This document shows positions 12,752-24,690 of a stretch of DNA of 64,000 bases, in pieces; the stretch's first letter is position 1, and the number at the start of each line of letters is the position of its first letter. The notes below the pieces were generated by a model, which was given only the letters and a program-made list of their open reading frames with translations, did no database searches and was not told the DNA's origin. The stretch is taken from assembly GCF_030269925.1 (NCBI RefSeq), contig NC_085112.1:6511501-6575500 (forward strand), written 5' to 3'. The translations under genes were made by a program, and so were the position numbers. This stretch comes from Bombyx mori. Lineage: Eukaryota; Arthropoda; Insecta; Lepidoptera; Bombycidae.

Positions 12752-15328
12752 CTAAATATTTAAAATAATGAAAAGCTCGAACAAGACTCTGGGGCGTTCC
12801 CTTTTAAAAATGCACTGCACTGGGGATTTACTGCGGCCGTGCAGGTTGGTCGGGCAGGAATTCTTAGAAGCCAGATAGCAGTCTCGTAAAGGAGGTGGCT
12901 CTTCAAACAGACCACTTGGAAATAAACATCAGCCGAAATACAACGACGAATAAAACATCAGCTGAGTTAATAATTCTTCTAATTCAAATTTAGTTAATTT
13001 TCACACAAAACTATAAACTCTAACCACAGTAGATTCACCGTAATGTTCTTTCAATAACAGGACTCAAAATACCATATACCTACTAAAAGAAACATTTATA
13101 AATTAAAGTGATTTAAAAACACTTATTCAAATTGTCATCTTGATTACTTTACATAATTCATAAATTTGTCAAGAAAATTGTCGTGTCATTTAATTTAAAT
13201 TATGAAAAGGTCAATATTTAAAATATTAAAATGATGAGATTGAATCAACTCATTCTAATGCAAAACATTACAAAACAAGAGATATTTCTCTCACAATTTT
13301 GCATTAATCAATTACCCAAATGAATAAAATATACATTTGACCTTAATATTTCCATATACGTCAATATAATATTATATACCTATATAAGTTGTCAAACATG
13401 ATGTATATTTTAGGTAGCTATATGAAATAATTTTTAACAACGTAATCTGAATTATAAGACATTAAATAATTGCAGTCGGCCCTGTTTTACGAAATTGGGT
13501 CAAAAAACCCAATACCTTTTTATATCAAGGACATAAACCGAGGTTCATCTAATTAATTCTAATTAGTCCGCGGTAGATAGGTCCTCTATTACGCAGAGGA
13601 AGTCACTATAAGGGAGGTATCGGAAAATCGTCAACGTACCGTAACGTTAATTTGATTCGGTCCCGACCCAGACTTAGTGCCTACCACGCTCCATTTGAAT
13701 AATTTTGTCGTTGATTCGAACTAAAAAAGTTTTATCACCGTGCTTATACATTATATTGCTATGCGTACGTGTAACAAAGTGTTTTGATTCTTTGTTACCC
13801 GAAAAAAGGGCGCCCATCGTCAAGTATCTTATTTATTTTTCAATATAGTTTGACTTTCTAAAAAAATGTATTTCATTGTAAATATGAAAATTCCAATAAA
13901 TTTATTAAATTAATTCATTTAGACTTCGACTATTCCAGGAGTAATAGGCATACCCAGAAACGAAACTTCGATACTCAGATATGTTCAATTATATCAAAAA
14001 CTGTCCAACTCTTAACTACGTCAAAGGGAGAGGTAACGTAAATGTATGAGAAGCATCAGCTTTGTAAATAATTATGATTTTTATAAATTAACAAAAACAA
14101 CTTTATAACCAAAAATAAAAAAGCAGTTGTCCAAAAAAAAATATTAAAAGAACCGTCAAACACGTTTGATGTTAATTTTGTTTCGAGTAATTTAATATTT
14201 GTTATTGACGAAAAATAAATTGAAATCCACCTTCATAATTTTTAATTATATCTCATTTTATTCCATTAAAATTCTCATAAAAACAGATTAGAAACAAAGT
14301 TTTAAGTAACTCTGTTTAAATTGAATTCTTACCGCCGATACGAGTGTGGCTTCCATTATTTTTGCATTATTTTAAATAATTGGAATATACCGCAGTTTCC
14401 ATGCAAATTTAAACTTGTTATATTCACAAGATGCGCATTTTAAGAATCTCTCCCTCTGTAAGGGATTGTAATTGATTTTAAGGTATGGTATTAAACACTA
14501 TAAAGCAGATACAATGTATTATTTCAAAATAAAAATAGTCTCAAATGTTATGTTTTTCTAAAATAAAAAAACCTGTGTTTTTACTATTCAAAGTAAAATT
14601 TTAGGCTTCGTTGGAAATATACAAGATAACTATAATTAAATGTTAATCCTTTCTTAGTCTACATTAGATTCGAATTCAAATAGGCTTATACAAATGTAGA
14701 TATTTTAAATCTAACCTACGAGAACCTTTGACCACGCATTTAATATTCGGAAGACATCATGGCTTACAGGTATAACCGCTACCATGAATTATAATAAGTC
14801 GCATTGAGGAATAATGATTAAGACCGGCGCAACGGGACGCTTCATTTAAAACATCGATGAATCGAGAAATCAACGGATCGAATGAAGCTATAAACAAAAA
14901 TTGAACACAACTATTATTATTTTTCGTAAATAACGTTAAAAAGATTGTACATACTTGACCATTATCTACTATTTATAAATAAATTCTAGTTGTAATAATC
15001 ATGAGTTAGGCTTCAAAACATTTTATTCATTGTAAGATTGAAAGAATTTAGTGTGAGTTCGTCTTCAATATGTTTATTTCTTTGAGTCGTACATCTTGCA
15101 TTGATGAGAAGCCACAATTTATGAAAATGCGTATTCAATTTATCTTAACAAGACGGATTTCAAATGTATTTGAGATAGCACATAGGAATTGAGCAGCCGT
15201 CGACAGCGATTGATATACGACGGGCAAACGCGTGCTGACTCACAAGTATTAGCTTGTACTATAAGCGGTGGTACAAGACACGAGCGATTTTTTTTTAATT
15301 GATCGCGATTCGCTTAAAATATTTTTTA
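12752..15328. other. No identifiable gene
   Basis: Very AT-rich sequence with poly-A/T runs and no convincing coding frame. About 13480-13640 is somewhat richer in GC and unassigned. Confidence 0.4.
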
Positions 15329-15341
15329 CTCTATATATATA

Positions 15342-15527
15342 TCGATCGCGATTTATTAACTATATATACCGACCAAATAAAGGCAGCTCTAAACGGGCTC
15401 GTTAACGAGTGCACAAGAAAGGCCGCGGTACGCGAGGAATGGCGACGTCTTGTAAAGCGCGTCACCACCCGAAATGATGACCACGATCACTCTGCCAAGA
15501 GTTCAAACGACTGAGAAGATTATATGT
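15342..15527 (+). mobile_element. RTE-like LINE 3' end, second subfamily
   Basis: The frame to about 15512 encodes TDQIKAALNGLVNECTRKA, then REEWRRLVKRVTT and DHDHSAKSS, ending at TGA. This is the extreme C-terminus typical of lepidopteran RTE-type elements and differs from the copy at 6.9 kb. The coding part starts at about 15358. The insert is flanked by ctctatatatata on both sides (15329-15341 and 15528-15540), which could be a target duplication. Because that sequence is AT-microsatellite, the boundary is uncertain. Confidence 0.75.
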
Positions 15528-15562
15528 CTCTATATATATACTCCGTCTCTCTCTCTCTCTCT
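15528..15562. repeat. TA and CT microsatellite
   Basis: A short (TA)n run is followed by about nine CT units ending at 15562, directly after the RTE tail. Low-complexity sequence. Confidence 0.9.
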
Positions 15563-15873
15563 ACAAGCTACATAAAGAAAATTGTATTGTGTGGTATAAC
15601 TATTTTGCCTGTTTCAGCAGTTAAGCAATGCTACATTTCGGTTTGAAGGATGGGATGATGAAGTGATTTCTATGCGCTCCAGAATTCACTTAATCTCAGA
15701 CGGCCTGTGAACTAGTCTTATCTACTCGAAATTGTAACAATTTTGTTCAAATAATAATATTTGGAATAACACATAATTAGGACTTAAACACAGTGCATGT
15801 GTAGTTTAATCTTTACAGAAAATCAGTCCGTATAGTATTTAAAGAAAAATAGAAATAGAAAAATATAATTTAC

Positions 15874-16126
15874 TTTTTTTCTTTTGCTTAGATGGGTAGA
15901 CGAGCTCACAGCCCACCTGCTGTTAAGTGGTTACTGAAGCCCTCTATATCTGGAGACATCTACAACGTAAATGCGCCACCCACCTTGAGATATAAGTTCT
16001 AAGGTCTCAGTATAGTTACAACGGCTACCCCCACCCATCAAACCGAAACGCATTACTGCTTCACGGCAGAAATAGGCGGGGTGGTGGTACCTACCCGTGC
16101 GGACTCACAAGAGGTCCTACCACCAA
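15874..16126 (-). mobile_element. Bm1-type SINE, 5'-truncated
   Basis: On the minus strand it shows the Bm1 body (ggtggtaggacctcttgtg side at 16126) through gggctgtgagctcgtc to an A-rich tail at 15874. The tRNA-like head is missing. It is the first of three co-oriented copies within 1.2 kb. Confidence 0.9.
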
Positions 16127-16293
16127 TAAAATTACGACCAGTAAAATTAGTATTACATGTATTATTTCCAACCTTTCGAATACCGTCGTCTGTATAAAAC
16201 GCGAGATTCAACCTTAAATTGTGCCTATTATTTGAGATTCATTTAAACACGACCAGAAGTGATATGAGAAAAACATAGCGATCGATAATGACG

Positions 16294-16520
16294 GTGGACG
16301 AGCTCACGGCCCACCTGGTGTTAAGTGGTTACTGGAGCCCGTAGACATCTACAACGTAAATGCGCCACCCACCTTGAGATATAATTTCTAAGCTCTCAAG
16401 TATAGTTACAACGGATGCCCACCCTTCAAACCGAAACGCATTACCGCTTCACGCCAGAAATAGGCAGGATGGTGGTACCTACCCGCGCGGACTCACAAGA
16501 GGTCCTACCATCAGTAATTA
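16294..16520 (-). mobile_element. Bm1-type SINE, truncated at both ends
   Basis: The body matches Bm1 on the minus strand, but the left end begins directly with gtggacgagctcacgg. The usual attgcttagatggg and the A-tail are absent, so the 3' end was lost after insertion or at integration. The head is also missing. Confidence 0.85.
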
Positions 16521-16830
16521 CTCTAACTCGCTCATGTTTATCACAAAAACCACGTACACATGTAGGTATACATGTATGCAAAACACTATATCAGACCTGG
16601 AAGCTGGATCTGATTTTCAAAGAAAATGTGTCTTAACTGTTTGATGCGCACTCTCAATTCAATATTTTTAATACATAGTAAGGCAATAAAAAAAAAATCT
16701 ACATAACCAGGACTGCTCAGCCAATAGTAACCGACTCTGATGATTAACACATCGTAAATATAATAACCTAAGAACATAAAAAAAAGAAGTATTATTAGAC
16801 TGGAACCGTTTACAATTAAACGTTTTTCGG

Positions 16831-17079
16831 TTTTTTTTTTATTGCTTAGATGGGTGGACGAGCTCACAGCCCGCCTGGTATTAAGTGGTTACTGGAGCTC
16901 ATCGACATCTACAACGTAAATGCCGTCACCCACCTTGAGATATGAGTTCTAAGGTTTCAGTATAGTTACAACGGTTGCCCCACCTTTCAAAACCGAAACA
17001 CATTACTGCTTCACGGCAGAAATAGGTTGGGGTGGTGGTACCTACCCATGCGGACTCACAAGAGGTCCTACCACCAGTT
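16831..17079 (-). mobile_element. Bm1-type SINE, 5'-truncated
   Basis: Clean minus-strand copy with a T-run and attgcttagatgggtgg at the left, ending at ccaccag on the right. The breakpoint at the ccaccagt motif is shared by many copies here, suggesting a preferred stop for reverse transcription. Confidence 0.92.
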
Positions 17080-17739
17080 TGTTTATGTCTGGCTTCAATC
17101 AAAAGCTTAAATTATTTTCATCAAAGCAAAATGTACTGTGTCTAATACAGAGCTTTTTCCGGATTGTATTTTTCAGTTTTCTATAACTTGGACCACAAGC
17201 TAAAACTACCTCGTCATACGTGGAATTTTTACGTAACCGTCTCTAGTGAGCTCCTTTGTACAGCCTACGCTCAAAGAAAATTTATTTAAAAAGCTTTTAT
17301 ACATGACTTGTATTATTTCTTATGACTAAATTATTTGTATATTTGTATGCAACACCGACGCTTCCTCTAAAAACATGTTTTAAGAAATAAATTTGAAAAT
17401 TCAATAGCCATACGAATTTTTAGATAAGTGTTTTATTGAATACATTTGAAAACTCATAAGATCGTTGTGTTGTTAAAAATAATGATTCATTAACTGAAAA
17501 ATTTACTGATATGCTATGTATGGAAGGTTTGTACATATTTGTCTAGTAAATACATAAGCGTTCAGATCGCAAGTTATTATATTAGTATGGAGTAAATTCT
17601 CAATTACTATCAATTTAAAAAAAAAACCTAATCAACTTGTAAAAATCATTTATAAGCAAATCACTAAAAATACGATCGAAAGATTGCCAAGTCGTATAAC
17701 ATACATAAATTCGCTTAGTTAAAAATACAGATTGCAATC
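17080..17739. other. No identifiable feature
   Basis: AT-rich sequence; nothing supportable. Confidence 0.4.
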
Positions 17740-17935
17740 GCAATTCTGAGTATTCGTGTATCGTGTTGGCACTCGGACTGCATTCGTTCGACTTTAGGGA
17801 GGAGATTCGCTATCGTCCGTCACGTATCGGTCCGTCGCGTCGGTCGCAGCGTCGCCGCCGCCAATCTAAATAATTGACCGTCCGCTGCCCGCCCGACTCT
17901 GCAAGTTCTTAGTAAGAACAGAGATAGAATGGAGA
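17740..17935 (+). promoter_or_regulatory. CpG-rich block, possible promoter or first exon
   Basis: A sharp CpG-dense island in AT-rich surroundings, with many cgtcgcgtcgg/gccgccgcc-like words. On the plus strand it ends in a GTAAGA donor-like site at 17912. The pattern fits a transcription start with a short noncoding exon. I see no coding frame, and the orientation rests only on that donor. Confidence 0.3.
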
Positions 17936-18005
17936 TGGCCTTTGATTAAAAAAATATGTATGTTTTTCATCTCTAAGAATCAGATTATATAATTTTCGGA
18001 ATTTT

Positions 18006-18119
18006 CGGTAGGCAGCGGCTTGGCTCTGCCCCTGGCATTGCTGACGTCCATGGGCGACGGTAACCACTCACCATCAGGTGGGCCGTATACTCGTCTGCAG
18101 ACAAGGGCAAGAAAAAAAA
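18006..18119 (+). mobile_element. Jockey-like LINE 3' tail only
   Basis: It begins ggtaggcagcggcttggc and continues through catgggcgacggtaacc and ccatcaggtgggccgtat to an A-run. This equals the last 120 bp or so of the LINE at 2468-3021. A severely 5'-truncated insertion. Confidence 0.9.
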
Positions 18120-19695
18120 ATTACATGGTAAAATTGAAGTAATGTATTAGACTTTTGAAGTTAAATTTATGTTTGTGATTCCAACTTTGATTCATTTTAA
18201 TTAAGTGATCAATCAATATTTTGTTGCTTAGCTAGCGGTATATTTAGCTATTTATTATAAATATGTAGTATACACAAAAATATTATAATATTTTTTGCTT
18301 AAAGAAAATTCGTGAATGAGCTATTGTATTTAAATATATTTTCGTTTTGTTAACTTAACACTAAATTCCAGTCCAAGCTTCAATGAAAAAATCATGGATA
18401 AAAACAACATTCTAATTAATTCACTTTTTGAGAAGATTTACATAATGTTTAAATACATAAACAACATTTTATTTTTACCATAACAAGCTTACTTGCAGGT
18501 AAGTAGCTCGATTTTACTCGGAATAAGATAAAATATACCTACTTCATATATAGTTGTACATGTATATGTCATTAATAAATTAAAATATTTTGCCACAAGG
18601 AAAATTTCAAACTTATTTTTAAAGCAAAAGTCTCTATGGGTTTCTATCTTCTTATATTAACAGTAAAGGGTGGAAGTAAGAAGTAAAAAGAGGAAAAAGT
18701 ATATTATTAGTCTTTTACCGAAATGGAATTGGAACATTTGGTGTAGAAAATTCCAGAAAATATTCGCTTCGCTTTACTTAGCGGAGGGCAGCCATCATCA
18801 TCTCATACTTTTACCTATAGAACTTAATATTTTAGGGAGTAAATATAAAAATATTTACGTAACTCTGTTTTATCTATCTTCGTGCGCAGTATTTCAACTG
18901 CTTTTTTGTATTAAAAATAACTCCGTCTACTTTTACACCAAAAAACGTGTTACAAAATCCGCACGTTCATTTGCTATTTAATATTGAATATTTATAAATT
19001 ATTAACGTTATTAACAATAGCGTTCTTCATGTCACTTTTTTAAGACGTCTCTAACTATTAAATTTTGTTATCATGTTCCCATTGTTTAACTAAATTTAAT
19101 CTATTATTTAGATAGAAAATCCAGGTGCAGTATAATAATTGTTAACCCCGACCTAACTCAATAGGTATCACAAAACTTGATCAAGTTCATTTTGTCATAA
19201 TCACGCATAACGAACATTAATTTTTTTTTATGATGTTCCTAATAAAGCCGTTAAAACCTCCGCCAATGGGTGTCAGCTATTTCGAAAATCGAACTGTCAA
19301 ACGTCGATGTAATGAAGATCTTATATTATGTATTTTATGTTTTCTTTGACGATGCCGCCAAGACGAATGAGGCAAAGGTAAAATAATAGACAGCCAGTGG
19401 TCGGGGGCAAGCTTCATTGTATAGCTATTCTGAGGGAGAAGTTACGACCGCGACAGGTGTGATGCCGAATTAACTTCTTATATAAAGTCGCTTTTTATAC
19501 AACACCGACACCTTAATGAGGCCGAGGGATCAAGGTAATGAAACGCGAGCTGTCTCAGACTTTTCTTCCGACTTCTTTTCTCAGGTTAATTAAGATCTTT
19601 TCGGGGATTAAGAGTTGATTTCTCAATATACATATATTTTAGTTATCTAAACTTATTACGATTTGAACATTAATATGCGTGGTTACGTGGACCGT
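18120..19695. other. No identifiable gene
   Basis: AT-rich DNA. A GC-richer patch at about 19380-19580 is unassigned. A consensus CAG|GTAAGT donor on the plus strand at about 18498 has no supporting exon that I can see. Confidence 0.35.
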
Positions 19696-19755
19696 AACGA
19701 GTTTCCAACGACCAACCTGCACGGGATATGTCGACATACAGCACCATGATACCTG
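19696..19755 (-). other. Candidate minus-strand exon
   Basis: On the minus strand a good acceptor (cgtacgtttttgttgcag, ending at about 19754) is followed by a GC-richer segment. One frame starts GIMVLYVDISRAG and stays open for about 27 codons to a TAA. The peptide is unrecognised. The acceptor context (T-rich tract then TTGCAG) is the main evidence. It could be a terminal coding exon, a noncoding exon or chance. Confidence 0.2.
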
Positions 19756-20475
19756 CAACAAAAACGTACGTTATTAAAATACCAAGCATCTAAATTGTCG
19801 TCAATTTAAATATAGAAAAAATCAATGTCACAGTAAATTGAGCTGAATGCACAAATTCGAACGCGCCCAAAACATGTTCTTTTTTTGATTGTGTCACATT
19901 TTCTTTGGATCCGTTATCTGTTACTGGTCATCGACCTTTTCGTTTGGATTTCAAAATAAACGCACATGATGGCCGACGGTAGGGAGAGCATTGATGGAAT
20001 CACCGCTCGTATGTAAATATGAATTGTCATGAACATGTCTCGTTCAATCAAGACAGCGGATGCGTTATAGGCGATGTCAGTGACCCTCAAATGAAACACG
20101 TGGTTTACTTGCGTGATATCAATATTCATGATACTGCAATGGGTGACAGGAGCCTTATATACCTTAACGCGACACATCGCTTTACTTAACGTAGATGTAA
20201 GCGTTCAGCACCTGCGCAAACCAATCTAGACAATCCCCTACGAATTTATTATGTTAGATTGAAGAGGATCTATTATAAACTACAACATGGAAATTTAATT
20301 AAAACCTATATGTTTAGCTTTGCCCGTGATCCCTGTCATTAATGAAAGCGCAGTAATCAAAGCTAGCTCACACGCGTGTTGTCTCTTTCAACGATGTTTG
20401 ATGTAAAATATCAATGTCTTGGACCTTTTACGTACTTCTTTTAAATTCTTAAATTTTTAAATTAATTCTTAAATT
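19756..20475. other. No identifiable gene
   Basis: Mixed-composition sequence without recognisable coding or repeat content. An 87-codon minus-strand frame at 19914-20177 is unrecognised. Confidence 0.35.
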
Positions 20476-20733
20476 AAGACCCACCACGTGTTTCAAGGTG
20501 GTTTTGGCATTCAGGTTGTGATATCTATGGAGCAGTTAGCTATGAGCTCATTCGCCCTTTCGAAAAATTATAATGTATTTCTTGTTTAAAAATAGATTAC
20601 CAGCTGTAGCACCATGAAAAGTTTTATAAGCTTAGTTCCAAATAACGTTATTTATAAAACAATTATTTATTTATTATTAATTATTTTGTGTTTATGGTGA
20701 TCGTACTGAATGAATCGATCGATGAATTTTCTT
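20476..20733 (+). repeat. Second SINE-like family, copy a (headless)
   Basis: It aligns with 22676-22956 over about 260 bp: ccaccacgtgtttcaaggtgg, then ttttggcattca and tgagctcattcgcccttt, an attaccagctgta stretch and an ATTT-rich end. It lacks the tRNA-like head seen in copy b. The middle has loose similarity to the Bm1 3' half (aaggtgg, then a ctatgga and agctc order), so the families may share ancestry. Confidence 0.75.
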
Positions 20734-22418
20734 TTCTGTATTACTTTTAACAACCAATGTTAAGGTGAGCATTGGAACTGTATATAATCAGTGTACGACT
20801 CTTTTGCCAGCGTCAGAATTTACGTGCAATTAATGAATTTATTGTTTCAATATTGGACATAAACAAAAAAGGCATAACATTAATTGAACTGCAGCGGATT
20901 GTCATCGGAGCTATAAAATGAAAATATGTCGAGGCGCCATCTGTAGGTCCGTATTTTATTGTTTGAGTGTAAATTGAAAAACGTTTGACAATTGCATGGT
21001 TATTGTGATCAGAAAACAAAACAGAAAAACACGAATCAATTAAATTCGGTATTAGAGACGATGTATGAGGTTGAATTTATTTTGTGCAAAAGCCGCTTTC
21101 ATGTAGGTAGATTGGCGTTTATATTTTTTTCGGTATTTTTGGACTCTTGACTTCGAGATTTAAAGAAGCCCTCAAGAAAGAAGAACCAAACCAATTCAAA
21201 TTTGGAATGCTCAATTTGTAAAAGAAACATATAATTTAGCTACGATTATTTTCGGATTGACATTTGATGAATCAAACTGTGAATTCTGCGACACTGGCAA
21301 AGAAATTCAAACAAATAATTTCGACTTTTTAGGTATATTATTTTAGTTTCTGTGTACCTACGAGCATACATCCATGTAACGCATGTCATTCAGAGTAATT
21401 AAACAAACCACTACTATGCAATATGCAATAAAGCTCAAACTCGCACCTAACATAATACGGCTAAGACACATAGTATAGATGTGAATTGTTTGTTAATATT
21501 CTAGCTTTCTTAGGCTAACGATTAATAAGTCCACTGTATTCGTCTTTTGCAGATTCCTGCTCTAAAGCAGTTGCGTGGTTCTGTTTTAGGATGAGAGCGG
21601 TATAGTACATGATTAGTCTTCGACTCCATGTCTCAAGGTGAGTATTCTCGCAGTGATGTCGGTGTATTCTAACCAAATAACACCCTATATAAGTTTTAAA
21701 CATTTTAAGATTGTCCGCAGATAACATTATGAGACAACAGGGCCTAGTCACGAATCTGAGGCCTCTTACATAACAGACACATAATACTACTGGTTCACGA
21801 GTGTTTCAAGTAAATTATATACCTAGTCTATATCAGTACAATGAGGATTGAAACTGTAGACTCGATCTCAATAGCCAACCATGATATTTTTATTGCTAGT
21901 AAGAAGCCCACCTTACTATAATTCAACTAGAGATGTCCTTGCTGCCATAGACATCGACAAAGTCAAGAGCAAACCATATAGTTCCATTTCATAGGTTAAT
22001 GGAGCAGAAAAAAATTTACTTTATATAAAAATCACTATCCACATAATCGTATTTGTGACAAACAAATTAAATAGAAGTAAACTATTCAAATTCGAAATTA
22101 AGACTTTGTTAATTTTATTTCAAAATGAATTGTGTTCGTTATTGTTTTTTTTAGAGTCGGAGTACGGTAACCGTCATTGTGCCGATTTTGTAAGAAACTA
22201 ACTTTATATTAAATGAAAAATTAAATAAAATATATAAATAATATATAAATTAAATGATATCCAAAGACGCGAGAATCCACTTTCTTCGTACTACCTTCTC
22301 ACTCTTCTAATTTAACGCTCTACGGCGCATTCTCTTTTATCGAAGATTTCTCTTAGAATACATTTTAAGTAGATGAAGTAGGTACCTACACGCACATGTA
22401 AGCAAATGTAAATAGTAT
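20734..22418. other. No identifiable gene
   Basis: AT-rich sequence. A faint Bm1-like trace may exist at about 21890-21985 but is too decayed to call. No coding frame is supported. Confidence 0.35.
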
Positions 22419-22510
22419 ACTTGAGACCTTTGAACTTATATCTCAAGGTGGGTGGCGCATTTACGTCGTAACTGTCTATGGGCTCCAGTAACAACTTAAC
22501 AAAAAAAAAA
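22419..22510 (+). mobile_element. Bm1-type SINE fragment
   Basis: A plus-strand piece covering the actatactgagacctt-equivalent region to ccagtaacaacttaac and then an A-run. The usual accaggtgggctgtgagctc segment before the tail is missing, so this copy has an internal or 3' deletion. Confidence 0.8.
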
Positions 22511-22555
22511 TCGTTTCAATATCAAACTATATTTGAAATGTTTTTGTAGAAACTG

Positions 22556-22956
22556 CAATGCGACTATGTCGGAGTTCAAATCCCGCATACAGATACTATT
22601 TATTCTAATGAAATACGTATGTACTAAAGATATGTACACGAATGACTTATGACTGAGAGAGAGACAAAATGAATTAAGACCCCACCACGTGTTTCAAGGT
22701 GGTTTTGGCATTCATGTTGTGATATCTATGGAGTAACGCGCTATGAGCTCATTCGCCCTTTCAAAAAATTACAATGTATTTCTTGTTTAAAAATAGATTA
22801 CCAGCTGTACCACTATGGAAAGTTTTATATCCTTAGTTTCAAATACCGTTTCAAATTACACGTTTTTTTTAAACTGAGCTTAAAAAACATTTATTTATTT
22901 ATTATTTATTATTTTGTGTTGATGCTGATCATACTGAATTAATCGATAGATGAATT
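22556..22956 (+). repeat. Second SINE-like family, copy b with tRNA-like head
   Basis: It begins gcgactatgtcggagttcaaatcccgc, which contains a plausible RNA polymerase III B box (GTTCAAATCC) and resembles the Bm1 head. The body then matches copy a (20476-20733). This is consistent with a tRNA-derived SINE related to Bm1 but much more diverged. The right end of homology lies a few bases before the inverted-repeat element at 22963. Confidence 0.65.
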
Positions 22957-22960
22957 CAAG

Positions 22961-23485
22961 TACATGTAACCCTTCTATAACATGATATTTTATAACACGG
23001 CCCTAGTCTAACACGAAACGAAAATTTCCCCAAAACCCTCTTGTAACACGCTACTTCTACGACATGAAAACGAGATTTTTGTTTAAAATTGTTCAGAAAA
23101 TTACATTATGTACTATGAACATACAATATATGAGAATAGCCGATATTTTACCGCCTATCTTTATGTATAATAGGTAAAAAGTACATACAGGCATAGTTGA
23201 GATGTTTCATTGAGAATTCGGTTCGAAAGGTGGGGTAGCCGTTGTAACTATACTGAGACCTTAGAACTTATATCTCAAGGTGGGTGGCACATTTACGTTG
23301 TAGATGTCTATGGGCTCCAGTAACCACTTAACACCAGGTGGGCTGTGAGCTCGTCCACCCATATAAGCAATAAAAAAAACTTAAAAAAAAAACTCTCCTT
23401 TTTGTACTAGCTTGTAGTCTCATATAACGCACAATACGGGACTTTTTAGGAACGTATCTACCATATTATAGGAGGGCTACATGTA
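22961..23485. mobile_element. Inverted-repeat DNA element (MITE-like) with TA duplication and nested SINE
   Basis: The ends form an inverted repeat. The left end (from 22963) is catgtaacccttctataaca and the inverted right end (to 23483) is catgtagccctcctataata, so 3 differences fall in the first 22 bases. TA flanks both sides (22961-22962 and 23484-23485), as for Tc1/mariner-type insertion. The interior has no coding capacity and contains a separate Bm1 insertion at 23216-23379. Without it the element is about 355 bp. Repeated words such as ataacacg and taacacg occur inside. I do not recognise a named family. Confidence 0.75.
23216..23379 (+). mobile_element. Bm1-type SINE nested in the MITE-like element
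   Basis: A plus-strand 3' portion from ggttcgaaaggtggggtag to gcaataaaaaaaa. It lies wholly inside the inverted-repeat element and so is younger than it. Confidence 0.9.
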
Positions 23486-24535
23486 CTGTGTAACATATAC
23501 ATATACTTTTTAACCTAAATGTATGAACGATTTAATAAGTTTTGAAAAATAACTGATCAAAATTCTTAGTTGCATTCATTTATCCCGGTCGAAATTCGGC
23601 GTTTGAATTCAGTGGCTGTTCCACGAATGTGTTCGTCTATTTATAAATATTTTTTACCAGCGAAACAGACTGTCCGCCTCGGAGCAACAAAGTATATATT
23701 GATTGGGCGAATGCCGACCGGGCGGGATTCGAAACGGCCGCATCATTCTATTTTCGAATCCCGGCCGTATTTAAAACGCTCGCGATAATCAGACCGGTAC
23801 GAGTCAATATTTCTTACAATATTAATACGTTTTCCATACCGGTAATTAAAGCTGTTTAAATGAGTATCGATTTTGCGATTTCCGCGTTAAAATTAAGCGG
23901 TTTAGTTGTCTTTATCGGATTTGCCTTATTCGCTAACAATGTAGGATGAACGAGGAAACATAATTTACGCTCGATACTAATGATTTTCTTGGAGGTAGAA
24001 TGGTCGAGCAATTCAAGAATTATCAATGAAATAAAAAAATCCCTTATATGACGATCTTGTACTTTACTCAGACTGCTTATGCGAAATTTAAATAAATACT
24101 TTAAACAAACTTGATTATAAATCTAAAGAATTATATATAGTGCATTTACAGAAAATGTTATGTTTTTAAAAACTGTTTCACGCATCCAATACCTAATCAG
24201 AAATACTGGCGTGGATACGACCAAAGTCACATTTGTTTGTGCTAACCTTCTTGACGTATAAATTACGAAGGTATATAAAGCGCTTAATTTGAATGTTAAT
24301 TGGAAATGCTAATTTAGTAAACAAAGATAACAACTTTATTTGTTGCTTAATTGTTTCATTAATATGTTTTAAATGTACCTTTTAGTTTTAAGTAACATTG
24401 TTTTCGTTAAATGAATCCAAAAACTCTTCAAAGTCAAAAGAATTATTTATTTCATATTTTTACTATCTTATATAGAAAGACTTTAATACTTCTTAATCGA
24501 GCTCAGGTCGTCAGTAGGTAAATATCATTATGAAT
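23486..24535. other. No identifiable gene; GC-richer block
   Basis: About 23560-23960 is GC-richer, with several cggccg, ccggtac and cggattt words. It holds a 72-codon plus frame (23570-23788) that I cannot assign. It is more likely noncoding regulatory sequence than an exon, as no splice sites frame it well. The remainder is AT-rich. Confidence 0.35.
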
Positions 24536-24539
24536 CATT

Positions 24540-24690
24540 AATATAATTCCTACCTACTTCTGCCGCGAAGCTATTATGAGCTCAGAATGAAAAGGTGAAA
24601 TTGCTTTCATATACCGCCATTGAAATATGAATCTTATCTCTAAAGTTTGTGGTGGTATTCACACTGTGATATTTACAGCTCAGAATACAG
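24540..24690 (+). repeat. Decayed SINE fragment
   Basis: tacctacttctgccgcgaag followed by a tggtggtattcacactgtgat-like stretch recalls the body of the two SINE families here on the plus strand. Too diverged to assign firmly. Confidence 0.4.
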
